From assembly GCF_014400405.1 (NCBI RefSeq), contig NZ_CP060496.1:2914001-2978000 (forward strand): a stretch of 64,000 bases of DNA. The letters are read 5' to 3'. The position numbers were made by a program, and so were the translations under genes. Positions 1-10,457 of the stretch are shown in pieces (within the stretch, counting starts at the first letter, position 1; each line of letters opens with the position of its first letter). Source of the stretch: Brachybacterium sp. Z12. Lineage in GTDB: Bacteria; Actinomycetota; Actinomycetes; Actinomycetales; Dermabacteraceae. A model generated the notes under the pieces. It made no database searches, was not told the origin of the DNA, and saw nothing but the letters and a program-made list of their open reading frames with translations.

Positions 1-2728
1 ATCTCGGCCGGCTCACGGGCGATCGCAGTGGCCAGAGCCTGCACGTCGCCGAGCGTGTTGCCGGTGAAGAACTCGAAGAAGCGATCCTCGACCTCGGGCA
101 GCTTCTCCTCCTCGATCCGCTGCAGGATCGCGAGGTAGTCGTCGACGGCCTCGAGCGTCGGCGCGGTGTCGCCGGCGCGGGCCGGCCAGCGTCGCGAGAA
201 CTCGCGCATCGCGGTGCGCATGTCCTCCTCGGCGCGGGAGGTGCGGCGGGTGAGGTCCATCAGCTCCGCATCCAGCGTGGCCGAGGCGTCCTTGGTGACC
301 TGATCGATCGTGGAGAGCACCAGGGTGGGTGCGATAGCGGCGAAGCGCTCGGCCAGCTCCTGTTCGACCTCGGGGTCGAGGGTGGACTCCGCGATCCGCT
401 CCCGGGCCTCGGCGAGGCGATCCTCGGCCCGCTCCGCCTGCTCGGCGAGCTTGCCGGCGGTGCGCACCACCTCCAGCAGCTCCTCGTCGCTGCCGGCGAT
501 GGACTGCTCGATGTCATCGATCTGGCGGGCCAGCTCGGCCAGTGCGGCGGAGCCGTCCTCCGCGGCGCGGACCATGTCCCGCAGGTTCGCCACACGCCGC
601 GCGACCGAGGCGGCGTCGATGTCGTCCCAGGTGACGGCGCTGATCAGCTGGAGGGCGTAGAGCCGCTCCTGGCGCCGCTCCCGCTCGCTCTCGACATCCT
701 TGCGCCGCGCCTGCGCTTCGAACAGCGCCTGCTCGGCACGGGTGCGCTCGGTCTCGAACACCGCCCGCTTGGCACGGTTGTCGAAGCCGAGCACCCACTG
801 GGAACGATCGTTGATCTGGCGATCCGCGTTCTTCTCGTGGCGGGTGGCGGAATGCTTGATCTGCCCCGAGCGCAGCACCGCCCGGTTCAGCCGCGTGAAC
901 TCCTCGAGGTTCTCCGCGCACGTGTAGTCCATGCGGGAGGCGATCTCGTGGGAGAGCCACACATGGAACTCCCCGTCCTTGACATCGAGCTTCGCCGCCA
1001 GCGAACGGTCATCGATGTTCTTCGCCGGCCGACGCAGATCGGTGTTGACCCGGTTGTAGGAGATCCGGCGGCGCAGCCTGGTGCGGTCGATGACAGCGGC
1101 GACCTCCCGGTACACCCGGTCCGGGACCAGGATCGAACGGGCCAGGCCGCGCAGCGCCTGCTCGGCGGCGGCTGTCCACTCCTCCTCGCCGGTGCGCACC
1201 TGCAGCAGCTCGGCCGCGAAGGGCAGCTCGGTGGGGGCGATGCCCACCTCGGCGGCGATGTGGTCGCGCAGGGCGACGTCCTCGGAATGGAGGTTCGAGG
1301 CCCGCGAGGTCAGGGAGGTGAGCTCCTCGCGGGTGCGGGCGAGGGTCTGCCCCAGTTCACGGACTGCCGCCTCAGCCTCCCAGCGGGCGGCGTCGGTGCC
1401 CTTCTCCTCCGCCTCGAGGTCCTCCTTCAGCGCCGTGACCTCGCGCTGCAGGGCCAGGAACATGTCCTCCCCCGCCGGGGTGCGCAGCTCGACCGTGGCC
1501 AGCTGGGCGGCGAACTCGGTGCCGCGCTCGCGGCGGCGCTCCCGCTCGACCTCGAGGCCGGCGATCTGCTGCTTCCAGTCATCGATCTCGCCACCACCCG
1601 CGCGGCGACGCTGCTCCTTGAGCTGGGCGAGGTCGGAGCGGGCCTCGGCGACGTCCTGGGTGAGGCGTCGCTGCTGCGCCGCGAGGCGGTCGCGCTCGAG
1701 CTGGAGGTTGCCGGTCTCCTCCCCAGCAGGCGCACCAGGTGCTGTGCGGCGAAGACGTCGATATCGGCGCGGCGGTCCACCAGCTCACCGCCCCGCGCTC
1801 GCATCGCGGACCAGTCCTCGTGGTTCCCGCGCAGCCCGCGCAGCAGATCCCGCTGCTCGCGCGCCGTCACCAGCGCCTCGTACACCTCTGAGAGGTTGTG
1901 GAAGTTCGCGAGCGCCTGATCGGCGAGCTCGAAGGTGCGCGGCGCATCGAGCATGTAGTCGCGCAGCAGCCCGTTGACGTCGCCGAGCTCCTTGGCGGAC
2001 TGGATCTTGTGCAGCAGGCCCAGCGCCTTCTCGTCCGGGATCCCCAGCAGCTGGCAGAACGCGGCCCGGTACTCCCGGAACTGGCGGAAGGTCTGCGTGC
2101 CGGGGTGCGCGGCCTCGAGGGCCTTGCCCTCGATCTGGGTGGAGACGAACTTGCGCAGGTCGGTGACGTCCAGCGGGGTCCGCGCGATGACGTACAGGCT
2201 CTTGACGTCGGAGTCCGCGGAGTGGCCGGCGTGCAGCAGGAGCAGCCGCGAGAGCTGGACGGTGCCTCCCTGCCCGTCGCTGTAGCGCAGCGTGAGCACC
2301 GACAGGGTGGTCTTCTCGCGCAGCACCTCCTGGCTGAACTCGCCGGTGGCCTGGTCGTAGTGCATCGCCCAGGCGCCGCGCACGTAGCTCGCCACGGTGC
2401 GGCGGTACTTCGAGCGGTTCGGACCGGCATCGGAGGCGGCGGCATTGAACTGCAGGGTGCGCGGCGGGGTCAGCAGCGCGCTGATCGCATCGAGCAGGGT
2501 CGACTTGCCGGTGCCGGGGCCCCCGGTGAGGAAGAAGCCCTTGGAGGAGATCTTCAGATCGTGGGTGCCGTGGAAGGTGCCCCAGTTGGAGACCTGCACG
2601 GCGACGAGGCGCCACTGCCCGGGGTGGGGATGGTCGGGGTCGCGCTCGCCCTGCGGGGCGTGCGCATCGGCCTCGGCCATGCCGGGGAGGTCGAGTCCGT
2701 CCTGGGCGATGTCGGTCATGGAAGTCAC
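1..2728 (-). CDS. jetC: JetC, SMC-like ATPase of a Wadjet (MksB-type) system, 5' part, frameshifted
   Basis: N-terminal roughly 900 residues of an SMC-like ATPase. The start is GTG at 2728. The head carries the family signature VSNWGTFHGTHDL near residues 45-60 and the Walker A GGPGTGKST near residue 75, with QFNAAASD after it. A long charged coiled coil follows (residues about 330-480, then again toward the left edge). The distal coil, ABC signature and Walker B lie off the window. The frame breaks at about 1726 in a run of G; adding one G continues the protein as EETGNLQLERDRLAAQQ with no stop to base 1. In characterised Wadjet systems JetC with JetA and JetB forms a loop-extruding complex that detects circular plasmids, which JetD then cuts. 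jetB and jetA lie far upstream on the same strand, at 28-32 kb. jetD would be expected beyond the left edge and cannot be seen. Confidence 0.85.
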
Positions 2729-2734
2729 CCGTAG

Positions 2735-2740
2735 AGAGTA
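2735..2740 (-). promoter_or_regulatory. Putative -10 element of jetC (leaderless type)
   Basis: On the minus strand TACTCT lies 6 nt before the GTG start of jetC. This fits a TANNNT -10 box whose transcript would begin at or next to the start codon. No Shine-Dalgarno sequence is visible. Inferred only from spacing. Confidence 0.4.
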
Positions 2741-2839
2741 CTAAGGAGCGGGCCGATGGGCTCGCAGGTCGGTGCGCAACGCTTCCCGGCCCCTGCGCCA
2801 CCCTCGTGTCGCCCTGGGTTCATCTGCGGTTCACGTTGG

Positions 2840-2845
2840 TATAGT
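2840..2845 (+). promoter_or_regulatory. Putative -10 element for the GlfT2-like gene
   Basis: TATAGT in a locally AT-richer stretch of the divergent 231-bp intergenic region, with TTCATC about 17-20 bp upstream as a weak -35. It would give a leader of about 108 nt ending in a clear ribosome site (GGAGG at 2951-2955) before the ATG at 2960. Confidence 0.4.
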
Positions 2846-2959
2846 CGCGAAACCACAGGCCCCTCCCGAGCACTGCGACGGCTGGCACGCACCCGCTCAC
2901 CTCCCGTCCGACGACTCCGGAGACCGTGCCTGGTCCCGCCGACATCATCAGGAGGATGG

Positions 2960-4676
2960 ATGCAGGACGCGTCACGCGGCCGCACGCCGGGCGAGGTGGC
3001 GCCAGCGGGCGACTCATCGGCAGCTGCACCGATGACTGCACCGATGACGGTCCTCCAATCCTCCGATCCCACCTCCTCCCCCGCGCTGTGGGGCCAAGCC
3101 TTCCCGGTGCTGGTCTGGCGGAAGGTGCTGGGAGATCGCACGCCGATGGTGGCCGTCGAGGGCGGCGGCGCCGCGCTGCGAGGCGCCCTTGACGGGCATG
3201 AGACCCGGTTCGACCCGATCCCCGCTGGCGGCCGGCCCCTCGCCCCCTCCGAGCTCGCTCAAGAGTGGCTCTGGGCCGAGGGTGCCGCCGGAGCGGTGAC
3301 GTGGAGCGTGCGAGGCGGGACCGAGCTTCCCCGGTCACGGTGGTGATGCCGACCTACCGCCGCGAAGGGGATGCGATCGCCCAGATCCACCGCTTCCTGG
3401 AGATGGACACCGTCACGAGGATCGTGGTCGTGGACCAGGGCGGCACGCTCGACTCACTCGCGGAGTTCAGCGCGATGCTCGCCCAGCACGAGCAGCTCCG
3501 GCTCGTCTCCCAGCCGAACCTCGGCGGCTCGGGAGGTTACGCGCGCGGCATGCTCGAGGCAGCCGGCGATCCCGGGGCGGCGGTCCTGTTCTCCGACGAT
3601 GACGCCGTCCTCTCGGCGGAGTCGCTGCGCCGGATGGTGACCTATCAGGCGCTCGCCGCCCGCGCCACCATCATCGGCACCCCGTTGTTCTCCTCGCGCC
3701 GCCCCTCCCAGCTGATCACCCACACCGAGACGGTCCGGGCCGAGGTCTTCCAATGGGTCGCGGTCGACAGGATCCGCGGCACGATCGATCTGGACGGCAC
3801 CACGCCGGCGGACTGGGACTTCCTCTCTCCGCACGGTCAGGCGAATTACACCGGCTGGTGGGGCACCCTGTTCCCGCCGGGGACCGCCTCCGAGCTCGGC
3901 CTGCCCGCCCCGCTCTTCCTCAAGTGGGACGACGCCGAGTACGGCCTGCGCGCCACGTCGCACGGATATGACCATGCCGTGCTCCCGGGGACCGCCGTGC
4001 ATCATCCGCCGTGGACCGCGTACCGCACGCAGATGTCATGGACCGCGCGGGTGCTGCACCGCAATCGCCTCGCGATCGCCGCCGCCTACGGTGCAGGCCG
4101 CGGGGTGATCGTCTCCTCGCTGGTGCACCAGCTCAAGCACATCCTCTCCGGGCATCTGCTGACCGCAGAGCTGTGGGAGTCGGGCATCGCCGCGGTGAGC
4201 GCCGGGCCGGAGGCGTGGCTGGGCCACGACCTGCCCCGCGCCCGTCGGGAGAGCACGCAGGTCTTCGACCAGTGGCACAGGGAGCACGATGCCTCACTCC
4301 TGGTCGCCGCGACCCATGAGGCACCGCTGGCTCTGCTGTGGGGATTGGCGCGTGCGGCGGCACGGATGGTCCTGCCCGACAGGCCCTCGCGCGTCGTGCT
4401 CGCGGTGAAGGCCGACGAAGTGCACTGGCGCACCACTCTCGGCGGAGACACGCTGCTCATCACCGACGACGAGGGCACCCCCGAGAGCGCCTTCGTGGTG
4501 CGCGGCTCGGCGATGAGGCGCGCGCTGTCCCGCACCGTGCGTTCCCACGCGCGTCTCGCCCGGCACTGGAGCGCTCTGCAGGGACGCTACCGCGACGCGC
4601 TCCCCGGCACACGACCGCCGCGTCCTGGGCCGAGCTCTTCGAGACGGCCACCGACGACACGATCGAGAGGACATGA
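2960..4676 (+). CDS. GlfT2-like galactofuranosyltransferase, two frameshifts
   Basis: Family-2 glycosyltransferase of the GlfT2 type, expected to add galactofuranose (or a similar sugar) to a cell-wall polymer at the inner membrane face. About 572 residues after correction. An N-terminal beta-sandwich-like region (residues 20-115) precedes the GT-A core that starts PVTVVMPTYRREGD. The core has the DDD motif FSDDDAVL, the NYTGWWGTLFP loop and WDDAEYGLRA, which match GlfT2 catalytic motifs. The ATG at 2960 follows GGAGG. The frame breaks at 3332 (C run; corrected ELPPVTVV) and near 4606 (C run; corrected DALPRHTTAASWAELF). The stop lies within ATGA at 4673, close to the next gene. It heads the + strand arm of the surface-polymer locus, diverging from jetC. 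The sugar is inferred from family, not shown. Confidence 0.75.
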
Positions 4677-4712
4677 TCATGCCGGCACGCGGGAACGCGC
4701 TCCAAGCGGCGC

Positions 4713-5929
4713 GTGCGCAGCACGGGCGGCAAGCTGCTGCGCCGACTGCGGCTGCTGCCCGGCGGCATGCCGGACGGCATCGGGGACGACGCCGCTCTGC
4801 AGGACGCAGCCCTCGAGGGCGACATCGTCGTGTACTTCCCGGACACCGGGGACAGCCTCTACCAGCTGCGCAGCTGGTACGGGCCCCTGCTCGAACTGCA
4901 CCGTGCCCAGGGCGTGACGATCGTGTGCATGGACTCCCGCACCGCCCAGGCGATCCGCGACGAACTCCCCGTCCCCGTGGTCACGATCGCCCTGGACGCC
5001 ACGCTCGACGCGATCATCCTGCGCAGCGACACCAAGCTGGTGCTCTACGTGAACTACAACCCCTGAACACGGCAGCGCTGCGCTCCCGCTCCGCGATCCA
5101 CGTCTCGCTGCTGCACGGCGATTCCGACAAGCTCGTCTCGGTCTCCAACCAGATCAAGGCCTACGACTACTCCTTCGTCGCCGGCCAGGCGGCGATCGAC
5201 CGGCTCGATCGGTACACCACGCTGTTCGACGCGGCGGCGCGCTGCATCCCGGTGGGTCGTCCCTCCCTGGACACCGACCGGACCGAGGTCGCGCCCCGCG
5301 CCCATCTCCGGCTGACGGTGCTCTACGCGCCGACGTGGGAGGGCGGGCAGGCTTCGGCCGCCTACAGCTCGCTGTGCACCCACGGCGCGCGCATGGTGCG
5401 CTCCCTGCTCGACGCCGGTCTCGACGTCATCTACCGCCCTCATCCGCTCACCGGGGTGAGGGTCCCGGAGTTCGGAGAGGCCGATGCGGAGCTGCGTCAG
5501 CTCGTGGAGGCCGCCGGCGGCCTCGTCAGCGCGGATCGCTCCATCCCGCAGGACTTCGCAGAGGCGGATCTGATCCTCTGCGACATCTCGGCGATCGCGA
5601 ACGAGTGGCTGCCCACCGGGAAGCCGCTGATCATCACGAACCCTTCGGATCCTCACACCCGGGACGCGGCCACGGCGCTGCTCGACACGGTGCCGCGCCT
5701 CGCCGAATCCGACAGCGGGCGGACCGGAGCCATCGCTCGCGAGGAGATCGAGCACGACGCGCTGCGCGAGCAGAGGCTCGAACTCGTCGAGTACTACCTC
5801 GGCGACATCGCGCCGGGGCGCTCCCTGGAACGCTTCCTCGCGGCGTGCCGCAGGCTGTCCTCCAAGCGCGACGAGCTATGGGAGCGCCTGCAGTCGAATG
5901 ATGCGCAGCCACCCGGGAACCTCACCTGA
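4713..5929 (+). CDS. CDP-glycerol/CDP-ribitol phosphotransferase (TagF/TarL family), frameshifted
   Basis: Soluble or peripheral polyol-phosphate transferase of the CDP-glycerol glycerophosphotransferase family, which primes or polymerises wall teichoic acid. About 405 residues. Family landmarks are LLHGDSDK, the YDYSFVAGQAAIDR segment, VLYAPTWEG, DVIYRPHPLTG and ILCDISAIANEWL, covering the two donor-binding histidine/aspartate regions. The frame breaks at about 5057 in a C run: one added C turns NYNP-stop into NYNPLNTAALRSRSAIH. The start is uncertain. GTG at 4713 is the first in-frame start; an ATG at 4673 overlapping the previous stop would need another frameshift. It follows the GlfT2-like gene by about 37 bp and precedes the cytidylyltransferase. 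Whether the donor is CDP-glycerol or CDP-ribitol cannot be read from the sequence; the neighbours favour ribitol. Confidence 0.75.
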
Positions 5930-5998
5930 GAGCGACCCGCCCCGCCCCGCAGGGACTGCGGCTCCCGCGTGCCGCCCGAGTTCGACGCGTCCGCCTTG

Positions 5999-6004
5999 TA
6001 CAGT
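5999..6004 (+). promoter_or_regulatory. Putative -10 element before the IspD-like gene
   Basis: TACAGT (TANNNT type) about 112 bp upstream of the ATG at 6116, in the 186-bp gap after the TagF-like gene. The same hexamer appears upstream of the TagG-like exporter gene on the other strand (9592-9597). Position-based inference only. Confidence 0.25.
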
Positions 6005-6115
6005 GAAATGCACATGTCGCCCTGGTGGCGGTCAGATGAATTCGACGGATGCGGTCTCGTCAGTGACTGCTCACGTCACGGCAGAGCCGCCGACCCGCAC
6101 GAAGGAAACCTCTCT

Positions 6116-6802
6116 ATGTACTCACTCATCCTCCTCAACGGCGGGATAGGCAGCCGCACGGGTGCGAACCAGCCCAAGCAGCTGCTGAAGCTCCGCGGCA
6201 TCCCGATCCTGGTCTACGCGCTCGTGACCGCAGATCGGGTCGAGCAGATCTCCCAGATCGTCGTGAACTACCCGCCCGACTGGCGCGAGCAGATCGAAGA
6301 GGTGCTCGAGGCCTACGCGATCTCCACCCCGGTCACGCTGGTGGAGGCCGGCCACTCCCGGCATTCCTCTGTGGCCGCGATGCTCCCCCACTGCACCAAT
6401 GACGACGTGATCATCCACGAGTCCGCTCGCCCCCTGGTGCGCGAGCGCGACTTCCGCAACCTCATCGAATCGGACCACAAGAACGTCTCGCTGATGTCGG
6501 AGATCTCCTTCACGGTGGCGCCGGTGGACCCGGAGACCGCGGAGGTGACCGGTTCGCTCGACCGCGCACGACTGCGCAACGTCCAGCTCCCGCAGAAGTT
6601 CTCGAAGAGCGACCTGCAGGCGGCGCACGACCGCGCTGTCGAGCAGGGCGTCGAGTTCACTGAGGACGCCACCCTGGTGGCCGACAGCGGATATCCCGTC
6701 CACTTCATCGACGGTTCCGACGAGAACTTCAAGGTCACCACCAGCACCGATCTGAAGATGGCAGGGTTCCTCCTGCGACCCGAGGAGGACGACGATGAGT
6801 AA
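6116..6802 (+). CDS. IspD/TarI-like cytidylyltransferase (probable CDP-ribitol synthesis)
   Basis: Nucleotidyltransferase of 228 residues that would couple CTP to a polyol phosphate. The N-terminal nucleotide loop LNGGIGSRTGANQPKQLLKL (degenerate GGxGxR...PKQ) and the GIPILVYAL, DDVIIHESARPLV and ATLVADSGYPVHFIDGS segments match the IspD/TarI family. The ATG at 6116 is preceded by GAAGGA at 6101-6106. It is unbroken. Its stop overlaps the start of the SDR gene (ATGAGT at 6795), so the two are translationally coupled. In Haemophilus Bcs1 an IspD-like domain and an SDR domain are fused and make CDP-ribitol from ribulose 5-phosphate. The same pair as adjacent genes beside a TagF-like transferase suggests the same job. 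An IspD role in isoprenoid synthesis is less likely here. Confidence 0.75.
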   Translation: MYSLILLNGGIGSRTGANQPKQLLKLRGIPILVYALVTADRVEQISQIVVNYPPDWREQIEEVLEAYAISTPVTLVEAGHSRHSSVAAMLPHCTNDDVIIHESARPLVRERDFRNLIESDHKNVSLMSEISFTVAPVDPETAEVTGSLDRARLRNVQLPQKFSKSDLQAAHDRAVEQGVEFTEDATLVADSGYPVHFIDGSDENFKVTTSTDLKMAGFLLRPEEDDDE

Positions 6803-7500
6803 GACCGCACTCGTGACCGGCGCGTCGCGAGGCATCGGCCTCGAGACCACCCGCCGATTCATCCTGAACCACGACGACATCACCACCGTGGTGATGTTCG
6901 CCCGTGATTCGGAGGACTTCGACGACAACGTCGCCGCGCTCGAATCCGAGCTGCCGATCGGCCGCAAGATCGTGCCGTACCGGGTGGACGTGGGCGACCG
7001 CTCGGCTCTGAAGAAGGCCGTCAAGCAGGCCTACGACGAGGTTGGCAACATCGACATCCTGATCAACAACGCCGGGTACACGAACCCGGTGCCGCTGCAG
7101 CAGGTCAAGATGGCCGACTTCGAGAAGACGATGAACGTGAACCTCTACGGTCCCTTCACGATCGTCAAGACGCTCCTGAACCGGGGCAACCGCTTCGATC
7201 TCATCGTGAACATCGCCTCGACCGCCGGCATCAACGGCCGGTCCGGCTGGCTCACCTACTCGGCCTCCAAGGCCGCGGTGATCAACATGAGCCAGGTGAT
7301 GCGCGAGGAGCTGTCGATCTACGGCACCCGCGTGGTGTGCCTCTCCCCGGCCGCACCGCGACCGCACTGCGCCGCACGCTCGCGCCGGAGGAGGATCCCA
7401 GCACGATCATGCAGCCCGAGCACGTCGCTCAGGTGATCTACACGCTGTGCTCCCCGTGGGTCGCTTCATCGACTCGGAGAACATCGTCGTGCGGCAATGA
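6795..7500 (+). CDS. SDR-family reductase paired with the IspD-like gene, two frameshifts
   Basis: Short-chain dehydrogenase/reductase of about 235 residues. It has the Rossmann motif TGASRGIG near residue 8, NNAGY, the catalytic Ser in NIASTAG, and YSASK holding catalytic Tyr and Lys. Overlap with the preceding cytidylyltransferase stop implies coupling. By analogy with the SDR half of Bcs1 it may reduce ribulose 5-phosphate to ribitol 5-phosphate (inference). The frame breaks at about 7350 and 7454, both in CCCC. Adding one C at each gives LSPGRTATALRRTLAPEEDP and then LCSPVGRFIDSENIVVRQ with a stop at 7498-7500. Strong hairpins follow, so this is the last gene of the + strand arm. Confidence 0.7.
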
Positions 7501-7511
7501 CGTGAGGCCGT

Positions 7512-7540
7512 GCGTCGGCCCCGCGCGCCGGGGCCGACGC
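7512..7540 (+). terminator. GC-rich hairpin after the SDR gene
   Basis: A perfect 12-bp stem, GCGTCGGCCCCG paired with CGGGGCCGACGC, with a 5-nt loop, immediately after the SDR stop codon. No T-tract follows directly. It is the first of two hairpins between convergent genes. Confidence 0.5.
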
Positions 7541-7548
7541 GTCGAGAA

Positions 7549-7590
7549 GGGCGTGTCCCGATCCTGGATCGGGGCACGCCCTCTCTTTCA
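7549..7590 (+). terminator. Rho-independent terminator between convergent arms
   Basis: A 15-bp stem (one G:T pair) of GGGCGTGTCCCGATC with GATCGGGGCACGCCC and a CTG loop, followed by a T-rich TCTCTTT. It closes the + strand arm and may serve the convergent ABC genes too, as the stem is near-symmetric. Confidence 0.65.
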
Positions 7591-7663
7591 TCAGGCCCAC
7601 TGCGGCCGGCCACGGCCGACCTCCGCGGGAGCAAGCTCCCTCCGCCGCCGTCTGCGCGAGCGC

Positions 7664-8541
7664 TCACTTCTTGGGCTGGGGCCTGCCCCTCTTCTTCGGA
7701 TTCTTGGCATCGACGAACGCCTTGTAGGACCGGCACACTTCGGTCGGATCTCCGTCCATCACCAGCTTGCCCTCGTGGACCCAGAGCACACGCGTGCACA
7801 TGCTCTTGATCGTCGCCAGGGAATGGCTGACGAGGAACACGGTGCCGGCCGACTGGCGGATCTCGTCCATCCGCGCCTTGCTCTTGGCTCGGAAGTGAGC
7901 ATCGCCGGTGGCCAGTGCCTCATCGATCATCAGGATGTCCGGGACCGCCGAGGCGGAGATGGCGAAGCGCAGCCGCGCACCCATCCCCGAGGAGTAAGCC
8001 TTCATCGGCAGGTTGACGAACTCACCGATCTCCGCGAAGTCGACGATCTCCTGGTACCGCTCCTTGACCTGCTTGGTGCTGAGACCCAGAGCCAGGGCGC
8101 CGATCATGATATTTCGTTCGCCGGTCAGGTCCTTCATGAGCACGGCGTTCACGCCGAGGAGCGAAGGGCTGCTCGCCACATGGACCGTCCCCGCCGCCGG
8201 GGGATGAGGCCCGCGATGGCGCGCAGCAGGGTCGACTTGCCCGAGCCGTTCTCGCCGATGATGCCGATGGCCTCACCATGGCGCGCCGCAAAAGTGACCC
8301 CCTTGATCGCCTTGACCTCACGGACCGCAGGCTGCTTCGCCCCACGACGCACGAGCCTTCCGAGGATCCCCCAATCCCGCCCGGGCCCGTGCCCGACCTT
8401 CTTCGCGCCGAAGACTCTGTAAGTGATGTGCAGGTCGTTGACGAGGAGCGAGAGACGATCCGAGGGGACGGGGAGGACAGGTGGTCCGTCGAGGTCCTCG
8501 GGATCCACCTCGAAGTCGACCTCTTCTTCGACATCAGTCAC
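7664..8541 (-). CDS. TagH-like ATPase of a surface-polysaccharide ABC exporter, frameshifted
   Basis: ATP-binding subunit (about 292 residues) of an ABC-2 exporter for teichoic acid or similar polymer. Walker A is GENGSGKST near residue 97. The signature is YSSGMGARL (the divergent signature typical of TagH/RfbE-type exporters), with Walker B ILMIDEALATGD and the H-loop VSHS. One frame break at about 8193 in a C run; corrected as LIPPAAGTVHVASSPSLL. GTG at 8541 is chosen over GTG at 8562 because AGGAGAGG lies just upstream and the start overlaps the permease stop (GTGACTGA). The gene is last in the - strand arm and converges on the terminators at 7512-7590. Confidence 0.8.
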
Positions 8542-9480
8542 GTCCGTACCTCTCCTCTCCACGCCAGAACACGAGGAATCCGATGATCGCGAACGCCACC
8601 GCCCAGCCGATGCCGAACAGCCACATCGTGAGGCTCGGCTCGTAGGCGGGCTCGTTCAGCAGGCAGGAGCGCACCAGATAGAGATAGACGGCGACGGGCT
8701 GATACTCGACGATCCATCCCCAGCTGAAGCCTCCCAGGAACCGATCGATCGAGAAGATGACTCCTGAGCCGTACATCAGCACGCGCATGACGTGCGGGAG
8801 CAGGTTGTCCAGGTCCGGCGTCATCGCAACCCAGCGGGCCACGAGGAAGGCGCAACCGGTCGAGAAGAGCCAGAGCAGGCCGATGGCCGGGATCGTCAGC
8901 AGCCAGTACCAGTCGATGGTCACCTCCCCCGCGAAGGGCAGGAACCCTGAGACGTACGAGACCACGCACATCACCACGACCGTCGGCCCGAGGACGGCGA
9001 GCTCCGCGAGGACACCGGCGGTCGGCAGCACGGCGCGCGGGAACTGCACGGACCGCACGAGGTTGAGGTTCTTGTTGATCGAATGGGCACCGGCCATGAC
9101 GGAGCGTTCGAAGAAGCGGAACATGAACACGCCGCACACGATGAAGGCGATGGTGTTCTCGATGCCTTCTCGACCCACCTGCAGGATGAACCCGAAGATG
9201 ACCACTAGACCGCGGCGTTCATCAGCGGTGAGAGCACGGTCCACAGCTGTCCGAGGTAAGTGTTCTGGTTCTCGGCGTGGGCTTTGGAGACCGCCAGCAC
9301 CTTGACGAAGGAGCGCCGGGCCCACAGCTCCTTCACGTACCCGAGCAGGCGCGGCCGCACTCCGATCGGCTCGAGCCCGTTCTCCCTGGCGACGCTCTCC
9401 ACGTCGGCCTGGGCGAAAGTGCGCTCGAGCGGTTCCGGCGCCGAAGGCACCGCGACTCGTCCTGCCTCACCAGCGGTCAA
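8534..9480 (-). CDS. TagG-like permease of the same ABC exporter, frameshifted
   Basis: ABC-2 type membrane subunit of about 315 residues with six predicted membrane segments. It has a cytosolic N-terminus, then LGQLWTVLSPLMNAA, FRFFERSVMAGAHSINKN and a run of hydrophobic helices ending FWRGEERYGRD. The conserved segment before the first helix and the SINKNLNLVR loop are typical of O-antigen/teichoic-acid exporters. The frame breaks at about 9208; one extra C gives MNAAVLVVIFGFIL. The start is uncertain: TTG at 9480 with GGAG 7 nt upstream is used; the open frame extends to 9561. It is coupled by overlap to the ATPase. Confidence 0.75.
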
Positions 9481-9591
9481 GACACTGCTCCAATCTCGCC
9501 GAGACGAGGCGAACTCAAGAGCCCCGGAGATAGGTTCATGATAGCGACACCCGCATTTCACTCACAGTTCATCGAGTTCGCGCGAGCCACC

Positions 9592-9597
9592 ACTGTA
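9592..9597 (-). promoter_or_regulatory. Putative -10 element for the exporter genes
   Basis: On the minus strand TACAGT lies about 110 nt upstream of the TTG start of the permease, in the gap after the pyruvyl transferase. The same hexamer precedes the IspD-like gene. Weak evidence. Confidence 0.25.
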
Positions 9598-9651
9598 CGG
9601 CGACCTGATCGCCTCACCCTGCAGCCGTGATCGACTCGGGCCGATTGTGTC

Positions 9652-10457
9652 TCAGAGGTCACGCAGCGCTTGGACGAGCCCCTCCTGCAGATCGTGCAGC
9701 CCGGTCGGCTCTGCGTAGCTCTCGGTGACGGCCTCCAGGACCGAGCTGACGGACGCCGCGCCGCCCGTCGGCTCCACGTACTCGCGATAGCGGTGCTCGC
9801 CGGGGTAGGCCGAGTAGTAGTCGTGAAACTTGTACAGCCCGCCCTTGAGCTTGTTGCCCAGCCTGATATGCGCATTGGGGACGCCGAGCGCGTCGGAGAA
9901 GATCAGTCCGTGCAGGCTGGAGGAGATCACCGCGTCGCAAGAGGCGATCTCGCGCGCGACCTCCTCAGGGGTCCACGCCACGTTGATCACGCGCACCTCG
10001 GGGCCCAGGTCCCGCATCCTCTGGACGACCGGAGACGTGACGTCGTGGTAGTGCGGGATCACTCCCAGCGAGTACCTCTTCTTCACCGGACCGTCCAGGA
10101 GCACCGGTGCCAGGATCCCGGGATCGCCGAGCGCGATCGTGCGTGGCGAGAGGTTGTCGACCCGTGCGAGCGTGGAGCGCCCACGCACCGCGAGCGCATC
10201 CAGAGGCGCCGGTTCCTCCCCGGCACCTCCGCACGGATGAATCCGCTCCCCCAGACCCGGGGCTGATTGGTCCCCTGCTTCCTGAGGATCATCTGGATCA
10301 CCGACCCGGCTCCCACGAGGTCACAGCGGTTCGGCGCACCCCAGACGACCCGCCGCCCCGTCAGCCGTTCCACGAGCGGCGGCGTGAGCTCATCGCCGAA
10401 ATTCAACCGGTGGGGGAACTTCCATCGCCACCAGAAGGTCGAGATCGGCGCGTTCAC
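9652..10457 (-). CDS. Polysaccharide pyruvyl transferase family protein, frameshifted
   Basis: Family of enzymes adding a pyruvate ketal to wall or capsular sugars from phosphoenolpyruvate. About 268 residues. Landmarks are NFGDELTPPLVERLTG, the GAGSVIQ and VWGSGFI segments, KRYSLGVIPHYHD and the C-terminal SSSLHGLIFSDALGVP (conserved SLHG). One frame break at about 10215 in a G run; corrected EVPGEEPAPLDALAVRG. GTG at 10457 is preferred because a TGA in the third frame of the upstream gene overlaps it as GTGA, the coupling style used across this locus. The open frame continues to 10466. It suggests that the surface polymer is pyruvylated (inference). Confidence 0.75.
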
